From NCBI GenBank assembly GCA_947095585.1, contig OX352761.1, positions 135,066,277-135,130,276 on the forward strand: a DNA stretch of 64,000 nucleotides, read 5' to 3'. The translations under genes and the position numbers were made by a program. Positions within the stretch are counted from its first letter, which is position 1, and the number at the start of each line of letters is the position of its first letter. Below are positions 54,781 to 64,000 of the stretch, piece by piece. The stretch comes from Nephrocerus scutellatus (taxonomy: Eukaryota; Arthropoda; Insecta; Diptera; Pipunculidae). Under the pieces are notes generated by a model that was given only the letters and a program-made list of their open reading frames with translations, did no database searches and was not told the DNA's origin.

Positions 54781-56680
54781 TGGGCTGTAGAGCGGACAGA
54801 GACAGACAGATTTTTTTGGCTTTTTCTGGCTCAGGAGATAGGGAAATGGGTAAATCTGCAAAAATCCCGAGTTTGAACATTTTCATGATAACTATGTAAA
54901 AAAAGTAAAAGTAACAAAATTGGATAAAAATATTAATAAATTTTTCTACATAAGGACAAACGAACAAATGACCACAACAACAATCATATGACGTTAATGA
55001 TTTATTTTGGGAACATGATTACTAGTCTCGAATTCAGCTCAGCTCACATTTATTGATTTATTTCGAAACACATCTTCAACACAAGCATGAAAACAGTTAA
55101 GTATTGCATCGAAATTGATAAGCTTAGATAAGATATTCGGAAACAGATGCCTGAGACGAAGAGACTTAGCATACATGTGCTGTTCAAAATCTTCCTCATT
55201 TCTGGATCTACTCCACCGATGTCCTCGACGACAAATAGAACAGTCACACTTTAAGACAACAACCCAAAAACATTGCGCGGATGACATTCAAATAGAATGC
55301 ATATAGAATTCGTTGTTTCAATCCAAGAATCACTTAAGATCAATATTTATAGAGAGAGAGTGAATAATTGATAGAATGAACTTTGTATGAATTGAAGCTC
55401 ATGTTTAGCCTATGCACATAATGAGTCATTATTTATTAGTAACTAAAATATATCATCATCATATAATATATCACATAGATAGAAAATAAAACATGAAGTT
55501 TAACAAATGTGCTCATTCGTTGTAATCACAACTTTACATAAACAACTTAAGTTTATAATTTCGATTCTGAGTATACATATAATATACGTAACGATTAAAC
55601 GCAACGCTAATTACAAAAAATTTGTACTGGTATTTGATTAAAATAACTAAGTAGCCGGGCAGAAAATTCCAGTTTATCTGGTTCATCTTATTAAGTTGCA
55701 TGTCTATCCAGTACTTTGCAGCGGGAATCGTGTCATTAACTCCTTGACAGAATATCGATAGAGAATCTGCAATGTCGTTGCTGTATCTACACATTTGAGC
55801 ATGTACCATAATTATTCGAAACCATGATGCCATTACAAATAATTAGACAATCATGCACGTGACACTAGCGAAGCCAGGAGGTTTTATAATCTCAATTAAA
55901 ATTTTATGTTTGCTATTTAATTACCGCTCGGACAGAAGGTGAAATGCACTTATCGCTCGGACGTGAGCGTACTTCCTAATGAAGACATTAAATATTCCAG
56001 TTTAAATATTCTGTCCCGCAATAAGAAAATGCGGGTTCCTGCCTGTATCTTTCTTCGTTGCAACTAAACTAATTTATTGACAGGTGTGCAATCGCAATTA
56101 ATTAGAACGGTACTACGAAGGAGATCTTTGCAGAATATCAACTAGTTATTCAGTTGGACATTTTATCTTAATCGTGTTAGGAGACAGTTTTGTATCTTTA
56201 TCCAATATACGTGTTTTAAATAAATAATAATATCGATTGAATTAAAATGCAGACGTTTTAATAAGATAAAATTTAGCTTACATTTAATAAAAAAGTGTAA
56301 TAGGTTTATGTTAAGAATTCCATTACTTCTAATTATTCGGTTTACGACACCAAACATTCGGAAGGAAAAGGAATGGGGGCACTGCCATATCTATCAAACG
56401 AAGACTTAAATTATGAAGTCCACAAGTATAAGAAATTCTATCAACTAATATCTGCTTAGAATAATGCCGTTTAATATCCACGGAAACATAAAATTCAAAA
56501 ACAGCAATTTATCGAATATTTTAACCAACAAGTTATTAGATTTATCGCAGGTGCCGATTAACACGCAAATCACGTTCAATCTATGAGGCGATTAGCAAAG
56601 AAAAATTAAAATTCTTTTCTTTTGGACATCCAACAAACTGGCCTGTAAATAGAACGAAAATACCCGATTCAATAGACTTC
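54781..56680. other. No recognised feature
   Basis: AT-rich sequence. Frames at 54722-55306 and 55534-55833 lack motifs. The gagagagag run at about 55353 is a short microsatellite. Confidence 0.45.
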
Positions 56681-56704
56681 TGAGTTACAAGAAGTATTCC
56701 ACGC

Positions 56705-56925
56705 TCAAATTCTCAGGTGGAAGATTTCTGTGATTTATCATCTGATCATCATCATCATCATCATATTTTGCTATACAAACGGGGTCCGGTCCTGGCCTGG
56801 CAAATAGTCTCGGTTCCAATTTTGAGCCGATGTCATTCAGTTTGACATCCCTAAACTCTGGGTCATCATTCCAGCGTAGTCTTGGTCGGTCTCGCTGTCG
56901 TGTTCCATAAATCCTACTTACCAAT
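56705..56925 (-). pseudogene. RTE-like LINE C-terminus with ATG-repeat tail
   Basis: The minus strand reads RIYGTRQRDRPRLRWNDDPE, then VKLNDIGSKLEPRLFARPGP, and the 3' end is a gatgatgatgatgatgatca run (seen on the plus strand as tgatcatcatcatcatcatc at 56743). A short tandem-repeat tail in place of poly-A is typical of RTE-type LINEs. It is the best 3' end of this family in the window. Confidence 0.8.
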
Positions 56926-57057
56926 AATAATAAACTTAGTATCGATATTTTAAAAGCAGAAGTACCTTAGCGATTAATATAACTACATAAATGGGTTTTG
57001 TATAAAAATTAAATGAAACAGACCTGCTTATTATTTGTATACCAGAGGATGTTGATG

Positions 57058-57316
57058 CAGCAGCCACGAGCAGGAGGTTCGTGGTTCGAACCCAGTAACA
57101 CCAAAAGTATTTTTCAAGGTGTCCCACCTCTCGCGAATGGGTGACAAACGTTCCGAGAATAATAACTTGTCACGGAAAGCTTCTCAATTCAATTCAATTG
57201 TGTTGTGTATATATTTTTTGACACACAAATGGAAGGCACCTACTATTTCATGCCGTATCCGAACGGCGAATTGAGAAGCTTTCTCGGATATTTGTCAGAC
57301 ATTTCCGAGAGGTAAT
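57058..57316. mobile_element. Two SINE pieces in inverted orientation
   Basis: Part 1 (57058-57190, plus) has a head from gagcaggaggttcgtggttc through aacaccaaaagtatttttca to gaaagcttctcaattc. Part 2 (57197-57316, minus) runs gtgtatatattttttgacac, ggaaggcacctactatttca, ggcgaattgagaagctttct, gtcagacatttccgagagg. The two pieces share the ttctcaattc segment at the junction. They form a foldback of about 85 bp (caccaaaag side excluded). Confidence 0.85.
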
Positions 57317-57319
57317 TTA

Positions 57320-57945
57320 AGACCAATGGTAACCTTATAGTTAGAAGTGTTCAAGAGTTATAGGGTATATAGTCATGTAAGGTCAAAACTACGTTTTCGT
57401 TAATTTTACAAACCTTCAATTTCAACCCTGCTCCTGCAAATGAACTTATCTTGTGAGGTGTATTTGTAAATTGAATGGGCTTAAATACTGCTTCAGTTAA
57501 AAAAAACCCAAGAGCATTTTTCAAAATAATCGCGATTATAAATTTACCTTAGTAATTAAATTTTCTTTCAAAAAAGACCAACATATCTAAAAGCGTTTAA
57601 GAGTTAGGGGGTGTGCAGTGATGAAAGGTCCAAAGTATGTCGCACGTACGCTACGTACACCGCAGGGGTTGAAAATAGATCACCCCCTCACAAACGATTT
57701 TTTTCACGAAATTAACCAAGATATCATCCTTTTAAGTTTTTGCCAACTTAACGGATAAACCCTGCATAACACATTTTTTTTACTTAATAAAATAATTAAA
57801 ATAATAAATCTTATTCATACTTATTATAGGTGTTAACATAGGTTAACACAGGTAGATTGTAAGTTTTGCACACTTCTTGTTTGTTTCAGTGAAAGAAAGA
57901 TTCAAGAATAAAGTCGTAATATGGCATAGTATTAAAAAAATGGTG
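57320..57945. other. No recognised gene
   Basis: AT-rich. The phrases gttcaagagttatagggtat (57350) and cgtttaagagttagggggtg (57594) are similar and may mark an old duplicated segment of about 240-bp spacing (each followed by gtgaaaggtc or catgtaaggtc). Confidence 0.4.
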
Positions 57946-58315
57946 CGTGTCAGCTTCGACGTACGACTGGGGTTCTGGAGTTTCCTTATGAATCGATAAT
58001 CATATATAGCACGCGGTAAAAAAAAAATACTTTTTTACACGTGCCCCGCGACAAGCGTTCCACGTGTAACAAATTACGCCATCGCAACCCGAGCGCTTAC
58101 CAATTGTTTTAAAACAAGTCTCATCAAATTCTGACTGGTAGAAGCCAGATAGAACCAGTTCCACTATTGCATGCATTACACGTGCCACACACGACGAGCG
58201 ACACGCGTCGCACGCGGACTATAAAAATTGCTGTGTGAGATAAAGCTGTCCATAAAATTTCAGCTCTCAAGGTAATGTAAATGGTGGTTAGAGTGGACCT
58301 CAAAGAAGTCGAAAA
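57946..58315. repeat. CGTG-rich dispersed repeat module, copy 3
   Basis: Reverse orientation relative to copies at 37.9 and 46.2 kb. It contains ttacacgtgccacacacgac, gagcgacacgcgtcgcacgc, ggactataaaaattg, aaaatttcagctctcaaggt and gtggttagagtggacctcaa. A second CG cluster lies at 58010-58075 (cacgtgccccgcgacaagcg). Confidence 0.75.
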
Positions 58316-58319
58316 CAAA

Positions 58320-59680
58320 AACTAACGACCTCCATTGATTTCTTAACGATCGATTACTTTACACTCGATTTCAGTCCCCAGATAATTTGTGTACCGCGTA
58401 TTATATATGAAATAGACTCTTAAGGAGTAAACTCCAAAAAAATTTCTAAGTAATCTCGATATCCTTCAGCTACGCTTACAACATATACACAAAGTACCTA
58501 CCAATCCCAAGCAACTACACTCATAACTAGCTGTACAAGTATACCAAGAGCGAGGATGACAAAAAATTGGAACTTGCTCTATTTAAGTTCTACAATTGCG
58601 AATGGCAATAAACGAAAATGTGTTAAGCCGCAAAACAATGACTCAAGAAATTGCATCGTTATGACATGTCAAATTCAGAGTGAAATTTGGTTCAGTCGTT
58701 CTGAATTATATCCTTATGAAGCGAGCGAGCGAGCCGCCGCCTGTTACGTCTGCTGCTTCGGGGACAACACATTTTTGTTACAACATGCAACGGATGGGGC
58801 TCCCAGAAACCGAAACATGCAAACAATGTGATTCGCTGCGAATGAGCACAAACCCGGCGCATTAAACAGCAATGCGAACGGGTGAATTTGGAATTTCGCT
58901 TCTGGGAATACAAGTACATATTCGAGTACATATCAGTCCAACATACTTTCGTTGTACAGAGTTAGCTGTTTTCGAGCTGTATTGTCGCTAGCAGTAAATT
59001 GTCCGATAGGACAACTGCTTGTTTATACCAATGCCCGAAACAACATCCTCATACGTCACAGATCATCCCATCGCATTTTATAGTTGCTGTTAAATGAAAT
59101 TGTGTTGGGTTCAAATGGCTGAGTGACTGACCAATGGGCGGATATTATAATCAAGAGCGATGGCAACTTGGTGATGAGAACCATACTCGCTTGGTGGCCA
59201 AAGCAATAATACCAATAATTGGATGCATGCATTGCATATTGACCCGTACTTGGATTAAATGCGACTCCAAGTGCGAACATTTTCCTAAATGGCAATTACT
59301 CCATTTGATTATGATTCATTTTCGCTTCGATAAAATCATGTTCAGTTGTTGTTTCCTCAAATTTTGTGGCGCCATGGAGTGCGAGTGAGTTACTGCTGAC
59401 CCCGTCCGACTGATGGCCACAAAGTTCCGTTTTCGGATTAACTGCGGCTATAGAACTATAGATCTGTTTGGTCTGATACAAAAAGTACACAAAGTGCAGA
59501 GAATGTTCAGAGTAAAACTGGAAATTACAGACACATTAAAAAACATAAATTTTTTTGAAGAATTCTTCATAAATGAAATATTTATAGTATGAGCTGGAAC
59601 ACTTAATTTATATGTGACGCTTTGTTGATAAAATATACTTGTAGATCCTCTATGCCAATGCGTTAATACGTGAAAGTATT
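58320..59680. other. No recognised feature
   Basis: No supported gene. The region 58540-59400 is less AT-rich and has overlapping frames in both strands without motifs. It could be host unique sequence. Confidence 0.45.
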
Positions 59681-59683
59681 AGG

Positions 59684-59893
59684 AACCAAAAAAGACTCCA
59701 AAAACGCCCAAAAAACTCTTAAAAGACAACCAAAAACCCGCGAAAAACCATAAAAAGACTTCTAAAACATCCCAAAAGACCCCCAAAAGATCCAAAAAGA
59801 CTATTAAAAGACCCCAAAAAAGAACCCCAAAATGACACAAAAATTGCAAAAGACCCCCTAAAACACCCCAAAAACCCCTTAAAAGACCCATAG
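59684..59893. repeat. Degenerate CCAAAAGACCCC repeat tract
   Basis: About 210 bp of drifting units such as ccaaaaagactcc, cccaaaagacccccaaaaga and ccccaaaaaagaacccc. On the minus strand this is the GGGTCTTTTGGGG wording of the tract at 15075-15645. A minus-strand open frame across it would encode a Gly/Phe/Leu-rich repeat and is not a gene. Confidence 0.8.
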
Positions 59894-59899
59894 CGACAT

Positions 59900-60235
59900 T
59901 CCTAACAGGGAGCGTCTTTGGTTGCCGTGATCCACCTACCCCTTGTAGACCAGATGTAGATGGAAGCTGGATCTCTGTCGCCAAGCTGTGTGCCCGATGA
60001 ATCAAGAACTCGAGCAGGCTGGTGAGATTGGGAATCTCATTGACAATGCATGCACCAACCTTGCTGGGCCATCTTCGGCAAGAGTGAAACAACAATAGGG
60101 ACCGTTATGCCATCCCAACTGGACACTGGCTGTCTCATCATTCGTAGTGCACGGAGTGATTCTTGCACGGTATTTACGATCCGTAGAATGTCACTTGAAG
60201 ATTTATCCTGGGCTGCCTTCAAGTTGAAAGTTCCT
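59900..60235 (-). pseudogene. BEL/Pao-type gag fragment
   Basis: The minus strand reads KAAQDKSSSDILRIVNTVQE, then SLRALRMMRQPVSSWDGITV, the conserved mid-gag stretch of BEL/Pao elements. After a +1 shift it continues as IVNEIPNLTSLLEFLIHRAH. One frameshift and loss of the rest make it inactive. It faces away from the protease fragment next to it. Confidence 0.65.
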
Positions 60236-60264
60236 TAACTTCCCCCTTCCCCTATAACTATGGA

Positions 60265-60855
60265 ATGACTTGCTCACGCGAACACCGCCATACTGCTAGC
60301 TACGGCGCTCGGCTACGCGTACGGCGCAACCTCGGAGCCTCATCGGATTTAAGCCCTCTGCGATCTGGATCGCAGGTAAGTCTAATTACAACAAATCTAA
60401 CCAATCAACTTCGTCTTCCAAGAAGCCGATTCGAGGTAGCCGTGCAAGGCATCGGTATTTCTCGACCCGCTATGGCTCAAGGCCAAGTGACGCTGTCACT
60501 GCAGTCTACACGATCTGAGTTCGTGCTCACCATGGATGCCTTAGTGATACCCACGATTACTTCTACGCATCCCGCAGCACATGTGGATGCGACCCAATGG
60601 TATCACACTTGGTTGGCCTACCGCTAGTAGACAAGCATCTGGGCACTCCTGAGCCCATTGACATATTGTTGGGTGCTGATGTTTGGGGTCTCTTGGTGCA
60701 AGAGAGGACGAATGCAGCCGACATAACTCACAGACGCACTCCCGCACATCGGAAGGGATCCAAGGGGTCAAAATTGACCACCACAATACACCTCAAAAGA
60801 CCCCCAATGATCTCATGCGATCGGAATTTTCGTAACGCTCGAAAATTGTAGCCAC
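60265..60855 (+). pseudogene. BEL/Pao-type aspartic protease fragment
   Basis: The plus strand reads SGSQVSLITTNLTNQLRLPR, GIGISRPAMAQGQVTLSL and, after a stop and shift, LGTPEPIDILLGADVWGLLV. This is the retropepsin-like region of BEL/Pao pol. The catalytic Asp expected directly before SGSQ is not in this frame: the codon region reads cga, with gat visible one base away, suggesting a one-base loss. The protease and the adjacent gag are in divergent orientation, so the element has been rearranged. Confidence 0.8.
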
Positions 60856-60939
60856 ATCTGAAGTTTCACTTCAAAATTAAAATTTGTCATGTAAATTCTC
60901 TAATCGGAGATACAAAGTTTGAATCGGGTTAATTTTAAT

Positions 60940-61225
60940 ATTTTATAGGGTCCTGAGGCCTTATCACTTCACATGTATCACCGGATATACACATGTGTAG
61001 AAAATTTGAAGAAAATCGGTAAAATTTTTTAAAAAATGTATACGGAAGCCCGTCGACTCTGGGGCCCGATAACCCGATAGTGTTGTTATGAGAGATACAC
61101 CTATGTGCAAAGTTTAAAAAAAATCGGGCTTTAGAAAGTGGGTTAATAATTGATCACAAAAATCTACCAGCCAGGCAGACAGACACATGCTGATGCGAAG
61201 TTAATATAGAGAATTTAGTTACGGG
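60940..61225. repeat. Dispersed repeat with CCAG stutter, copy 2
   Basis: Partner of 29290-29525, ending gcgaagttaatatagagaat. Internal phrases gtatcaccggatatacacat and gagatacacctatgtgcaaa suggest that the body itself holds a diverged internal duplication. Confidence 0.65.
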
Positions 61226-61253
61226 TATTGCTTTCGATTGTTAATACCCATAT

Positions 61254-61326
61254 GCCGAAATAGCTCAGTTGGGAGAGCGTTAGACTGAAGATCTAAAGGT
61301 CCCCGGTTCAATCCCGGGTTTCGGCA
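61254..61326 (+). tRNA. tRNA-Phe (anticodon GAA)
   Basis: The 73-nt sequence folds into a standard cloverleaf. The acceptor stem is GCCGAAA/TTTCGGC with discriminator A, the D arm has GCTC...GAGC, and the anticodon stem TTAGA/TCTAA encloses loop CTGAAGA with anticodon GAA at 61287-61289. The T arm is CCCGG/CCGGG with loop TTCAATC. Box A (TAGCTCAGTTGG) and box B (GGTTCAATCC) are intact. There is no intron and no CCA is encoded, as in eukaryotes. It delivers phenylalanine for UUU/UUC codons. It sits alone, with a pol III terminator 6 nt downstream. It appears intact. Confidence 0.98.
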
Positions 61327-61332
61327 CTAGTC

Positions 61333-61344
61333 TTTTTTTTTTTA
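61333..61344 (+). terminator. RNA polymerase III terminator (T12)
   Basis: A run of twelve T begins 7 nt after the tRNA-Phe discriminator base, as expected for pol III termination. Confidence 0.9.
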
Positions 61345-61349
61345 ATTTT

Positions 61350-64000
61350 TTCCAGAAAACTTCATTTCTTCATTTGTTAAATATAACGCTATAGCTAAGC
61401 CATTTATAGGCCGTCCAAACTTAGTTGAAACATCCCAAGATGAGCAGGTGAATTCCTCTTAATAGAAACATGTCATGGTCATAAAAAATGTCATTACTTT
61501 GTGATCATGACATTAATAATGATCCATTCAGAGACAAACGTTTGCAACTGCACTCTCCAGTACAGAATCTGCTCATTATTGCATGATTCTTCCCCACATC
61601 CATCTATCCAATGCACAAAGCCTTTGCATCGTCAGCATTGTAACGATTTCATAAATGCGCGCTCAGGAATTACCCTGTGTTTTACCAATGAAAAAACATA
61701 ATTATCCTCTAGCAGATTAACAAATTAACTGCGCAAATAATAAAGGGAATATGTTGAATTATTCTGCAAAATGATGATAAGAGAGGGAATAAAAGCAAAC
61801 GAACAAACGTTATATCTTTGTTCTAAAGAAATCCTTTCAACTGCGAACTTGAGAAGTAGGTTGCGCTCCTGTACTCCTGGAGCCCGAGAGTGCAGCAGAC
61901 AAGTTCCGCTTTTGAGAGATTCTTTGCCTTTCTTTGATTCTTTGAAAAGTGCAGCAGACAAATGCATAAAAAAGGATGCTTAGTCGGAAGCGATGAACAA
62001 ACATTTAAAAGGAACAAAACGAAATACTGCACTAAATATGATACTCATATGACTAAAAGTCTGTAATCTGGCTGTACTGCAACTGAAATTTGCTCAAAGG
62101 ACTGTCTTCTCCACATACTCATACACACTCGTACGGAATTATGGTGCATACTCTTTGCACTTGGGAAAGCGATGACAAAGCTAAACCCAAAAAAACGAGA
62201 CGGGTACACTAATAACCGACAGGAAGCTGAATGATATTCATAAATTCACTCTGCAGGCACACACAGTGTGAGCCACCACGCCATAAACGTATCCTGTTCG
62301 CAGTGATACTGTTTATACTGAAAAGTGAACGTACGTGTGCTGCTAATGAAAGTACCCAGCCATTGCGCCGTGCCACCATGTTGGCAAAGAGTTAGAACTG
62401 TTGACCGTCTAACGTATCCTCAGCTGCAGCCGACTATGGAAATCCTTTAATAAAGTTCCGACTACCTACTACCAACTGGGATTATTTATTGCATCAGGAA
62501 ACGATGAATACCAACGTCTGCGACCACGACCGCGACTGTGGCATTAAGGATTACAAAGGTTTGTCTTTAGCGGAGAATCCAATGCCAAAAGGTAACAACG
62601 TGGCCAAAGGACATGTTGTCTGTGTGTGTACGTGAGATTGGCTCGGCGACATTTGTTAATAAAATATACAAGTGGGTTTTATACCGTGCGATTAAATAAC
62701 AGTGCCTCGGTAGACCCCGTGCTCTATTTATGCGAGTAAATTATCTAAAACAAAGGCTGAAAGACTAAGTGAACTGTGCAAAAATTATTCAAAGTATAAG
62801 TTAATAAAAGCTCTTAAAATAGATTTTTATAAATTTTTAGCAATTAAGAATTAATGTGTAATTTTTCAAATTCCCTCCTAATTTTTTCTAAAATCTCTCC
62901 TAATTGGTTTTCTAGCTTTTCGAGTCGTTACCCTGTCCCGACTTGCCTTTTTTTTAGACTATCATCGACACAGCGTCTGCCGGCATCCATTCCTCCAGCA
63001 GTTGTATTCAATCCAGCAGAGCCTGTGTACTGGCATGTGAAGCTTTCAACTTTTTAACATCCCTTATAGATAAGAGTTAGAAGATGAATGAACCGTTTTG
63101 AATTCAACCAATTTCAAATTCTAAATTATCTGGCTGTCTCTATCGTGCCTACAGCATTCTTTATTCTCACCTTGTTCTACTACTTCTCAAATTTCCTGTT
63201 TTCTTTAATGGTACCTATTCTCCTCCTTCTCCAATTTGCAGATCGTTCAAAGATCTTTCTATTAAAGGTGGCGAACTCAAGGAGTTCGAAAGCCGTTAGT
63301 ATATTTCCTTCTTCAGAGCATCGACCCAGATGTCACATCCAAGCAGTAAGTAATATTACATGTGTGACAGTTATCAGAAAACGCTGCTTACACGTTGTCG
63401 TTGAGCATTAACCTGCTTAGCACAGTTACCAATGGAAAAGTTTATTATGCAATTGTATCACAGCCTTCTTAGTACTTATGAGACCCCTCCCCAGCCGTGT
63501 TCCGATAGTGAAGACCTCGTTAGAATTAATTTGTGAACTCACGAGCGTAATATTAATATGCACATAAGACACATTTGCCACCGCATACGGTATACTTCTA
63601 CACTAACGATTTAATCTGTGTACTGCACTGCACTATTGTGCCCTCTCACACAGCTCACACAGTCAGGATTTAAAGTGGATTTAGTTTGAAAATTAGTCTG
63701 CATCCTGCTGCTACACCTATTTGCAAGGACTCGTCAAATAATTCACAAATTCTGGGTTTTTTTTTCATTGAACTTGAATGAACTTGTATTAAGAAAACTC
63801 TTAAAGCTGCTTTAAGAGATCTTTTTAAAGCAATTGACTTACATATAGACTTATGCATGTTTTTTAATTCATTTCATTTCATTTCATTTGTTATTATTTT
63901 TTTAGTAATCGATCAGTTGCATTTAATACAAAAAAAAAACAAGTATGTTGTTATCTATTACGCATACAGAAAATTTCTCCAATTATGACATTGAACGTTA
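61350..64000. other. No recognised gene
   Basis: About 2.6 kb with no supported coding sequence or transposon motif. The frames at 61501-61983, 62854-63057 and 63088-63411 show no recognisable domain. An attt-c microsatellite (tcatttcatttcatttcatt) lies at about 63870-63889. The sequence may be unique host intergenic DNA or intron. Confidence 0.5.

Noticed and set aside
59679..60095. 138-codon minus-strand frame encoding a Gly/Phe/Leu-rich protein
   Set aside because: Most of it is the translated degenerate GGGTCTTTTGGGG repeat tract, plus the end of the gag relic.

Overview
This window reads as a gene-poor, repeat-dense stretch of an insect nuclear genome, most likely a higher fly (Diptera: Brachycera, perhaps a tephritid-like acalyptrate). 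The evidence is a broken effector caspase close to fly Drice/Dcp-1, a canonical insect-type tRNA-Phe(GAA), AT-rich DNA with short microsatellites, and a mixed load of degraded non-LTR retrotransposons (LINEs: R1/LOA-like, Jockey-like, CR1/Jockey-like 'LINE-A' and RTE-like), Ty3/gypsy and BEL/Pao fragments, Helitron pieces, a Tc1/mariner-like fragment, a MITE and a tRNA-derived SINE family. I found no intact protein-coding gene. The only intact gene I can defend is the tRNA-Phe at 61254-61326.

Layout. 0-5 kb: Helitron-like repeat, LINE-A fragment (minus), SINE, then a caspase pseudogene (3534-4012) whose 3' side dissolves into a GGTCTTGAGG-type low-complexity repeat and an R1-like LINE fragment. 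5-9 kb: decayed Ty3/gypsy pol with a possible LTR, and an unusual cluster of nine GGGACATAAGTCCC-type palindromes. 9-19 kb: Helitron 3' end, Helitron helicase remnant, SINE copies, a 246-bp MITE, a G-rich repeat and long stretches without recognisable content. 19.5-24.3 kb: a recent direct tandem duplication of about 2.4 kb, each unit holding the same internally deleted LINE. 24-33 kb: Tc1-like, RTE-like and LINE remnants. 35-42 kb: RTE endonuclease, LINE-A 3' ends, CG-rich repeat module, SINE, and a near-perfect 190-bp inverted repeat made from a Jockey-like LINE. 44-52 kb: SINEs, a Jockey-like LINE split by a short SINE with a 12-bp target-site duplication, and R1-like LINE pieces. 54-61 kb: more RTE/R1 pieces, an inverted SINE pair, BEL/Pao gag and protease in divergent orientation, then tRNA-Phe. 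61.4-64 kb: nothing recognised.

Working together: there is no operon-like or pathway logic. The architecture is nested and fragmented transposable elements. Most LINE fragments lie on the minus strand, which could reflect a plus-strand host intron or a one-sided piRNA-type locus; that is inference. The most unusual signals are the 190-bp foldback, the palindrome cluster, the young tandem duplication, the broken caspase and the short SINE variant with a clear target-site duplication.
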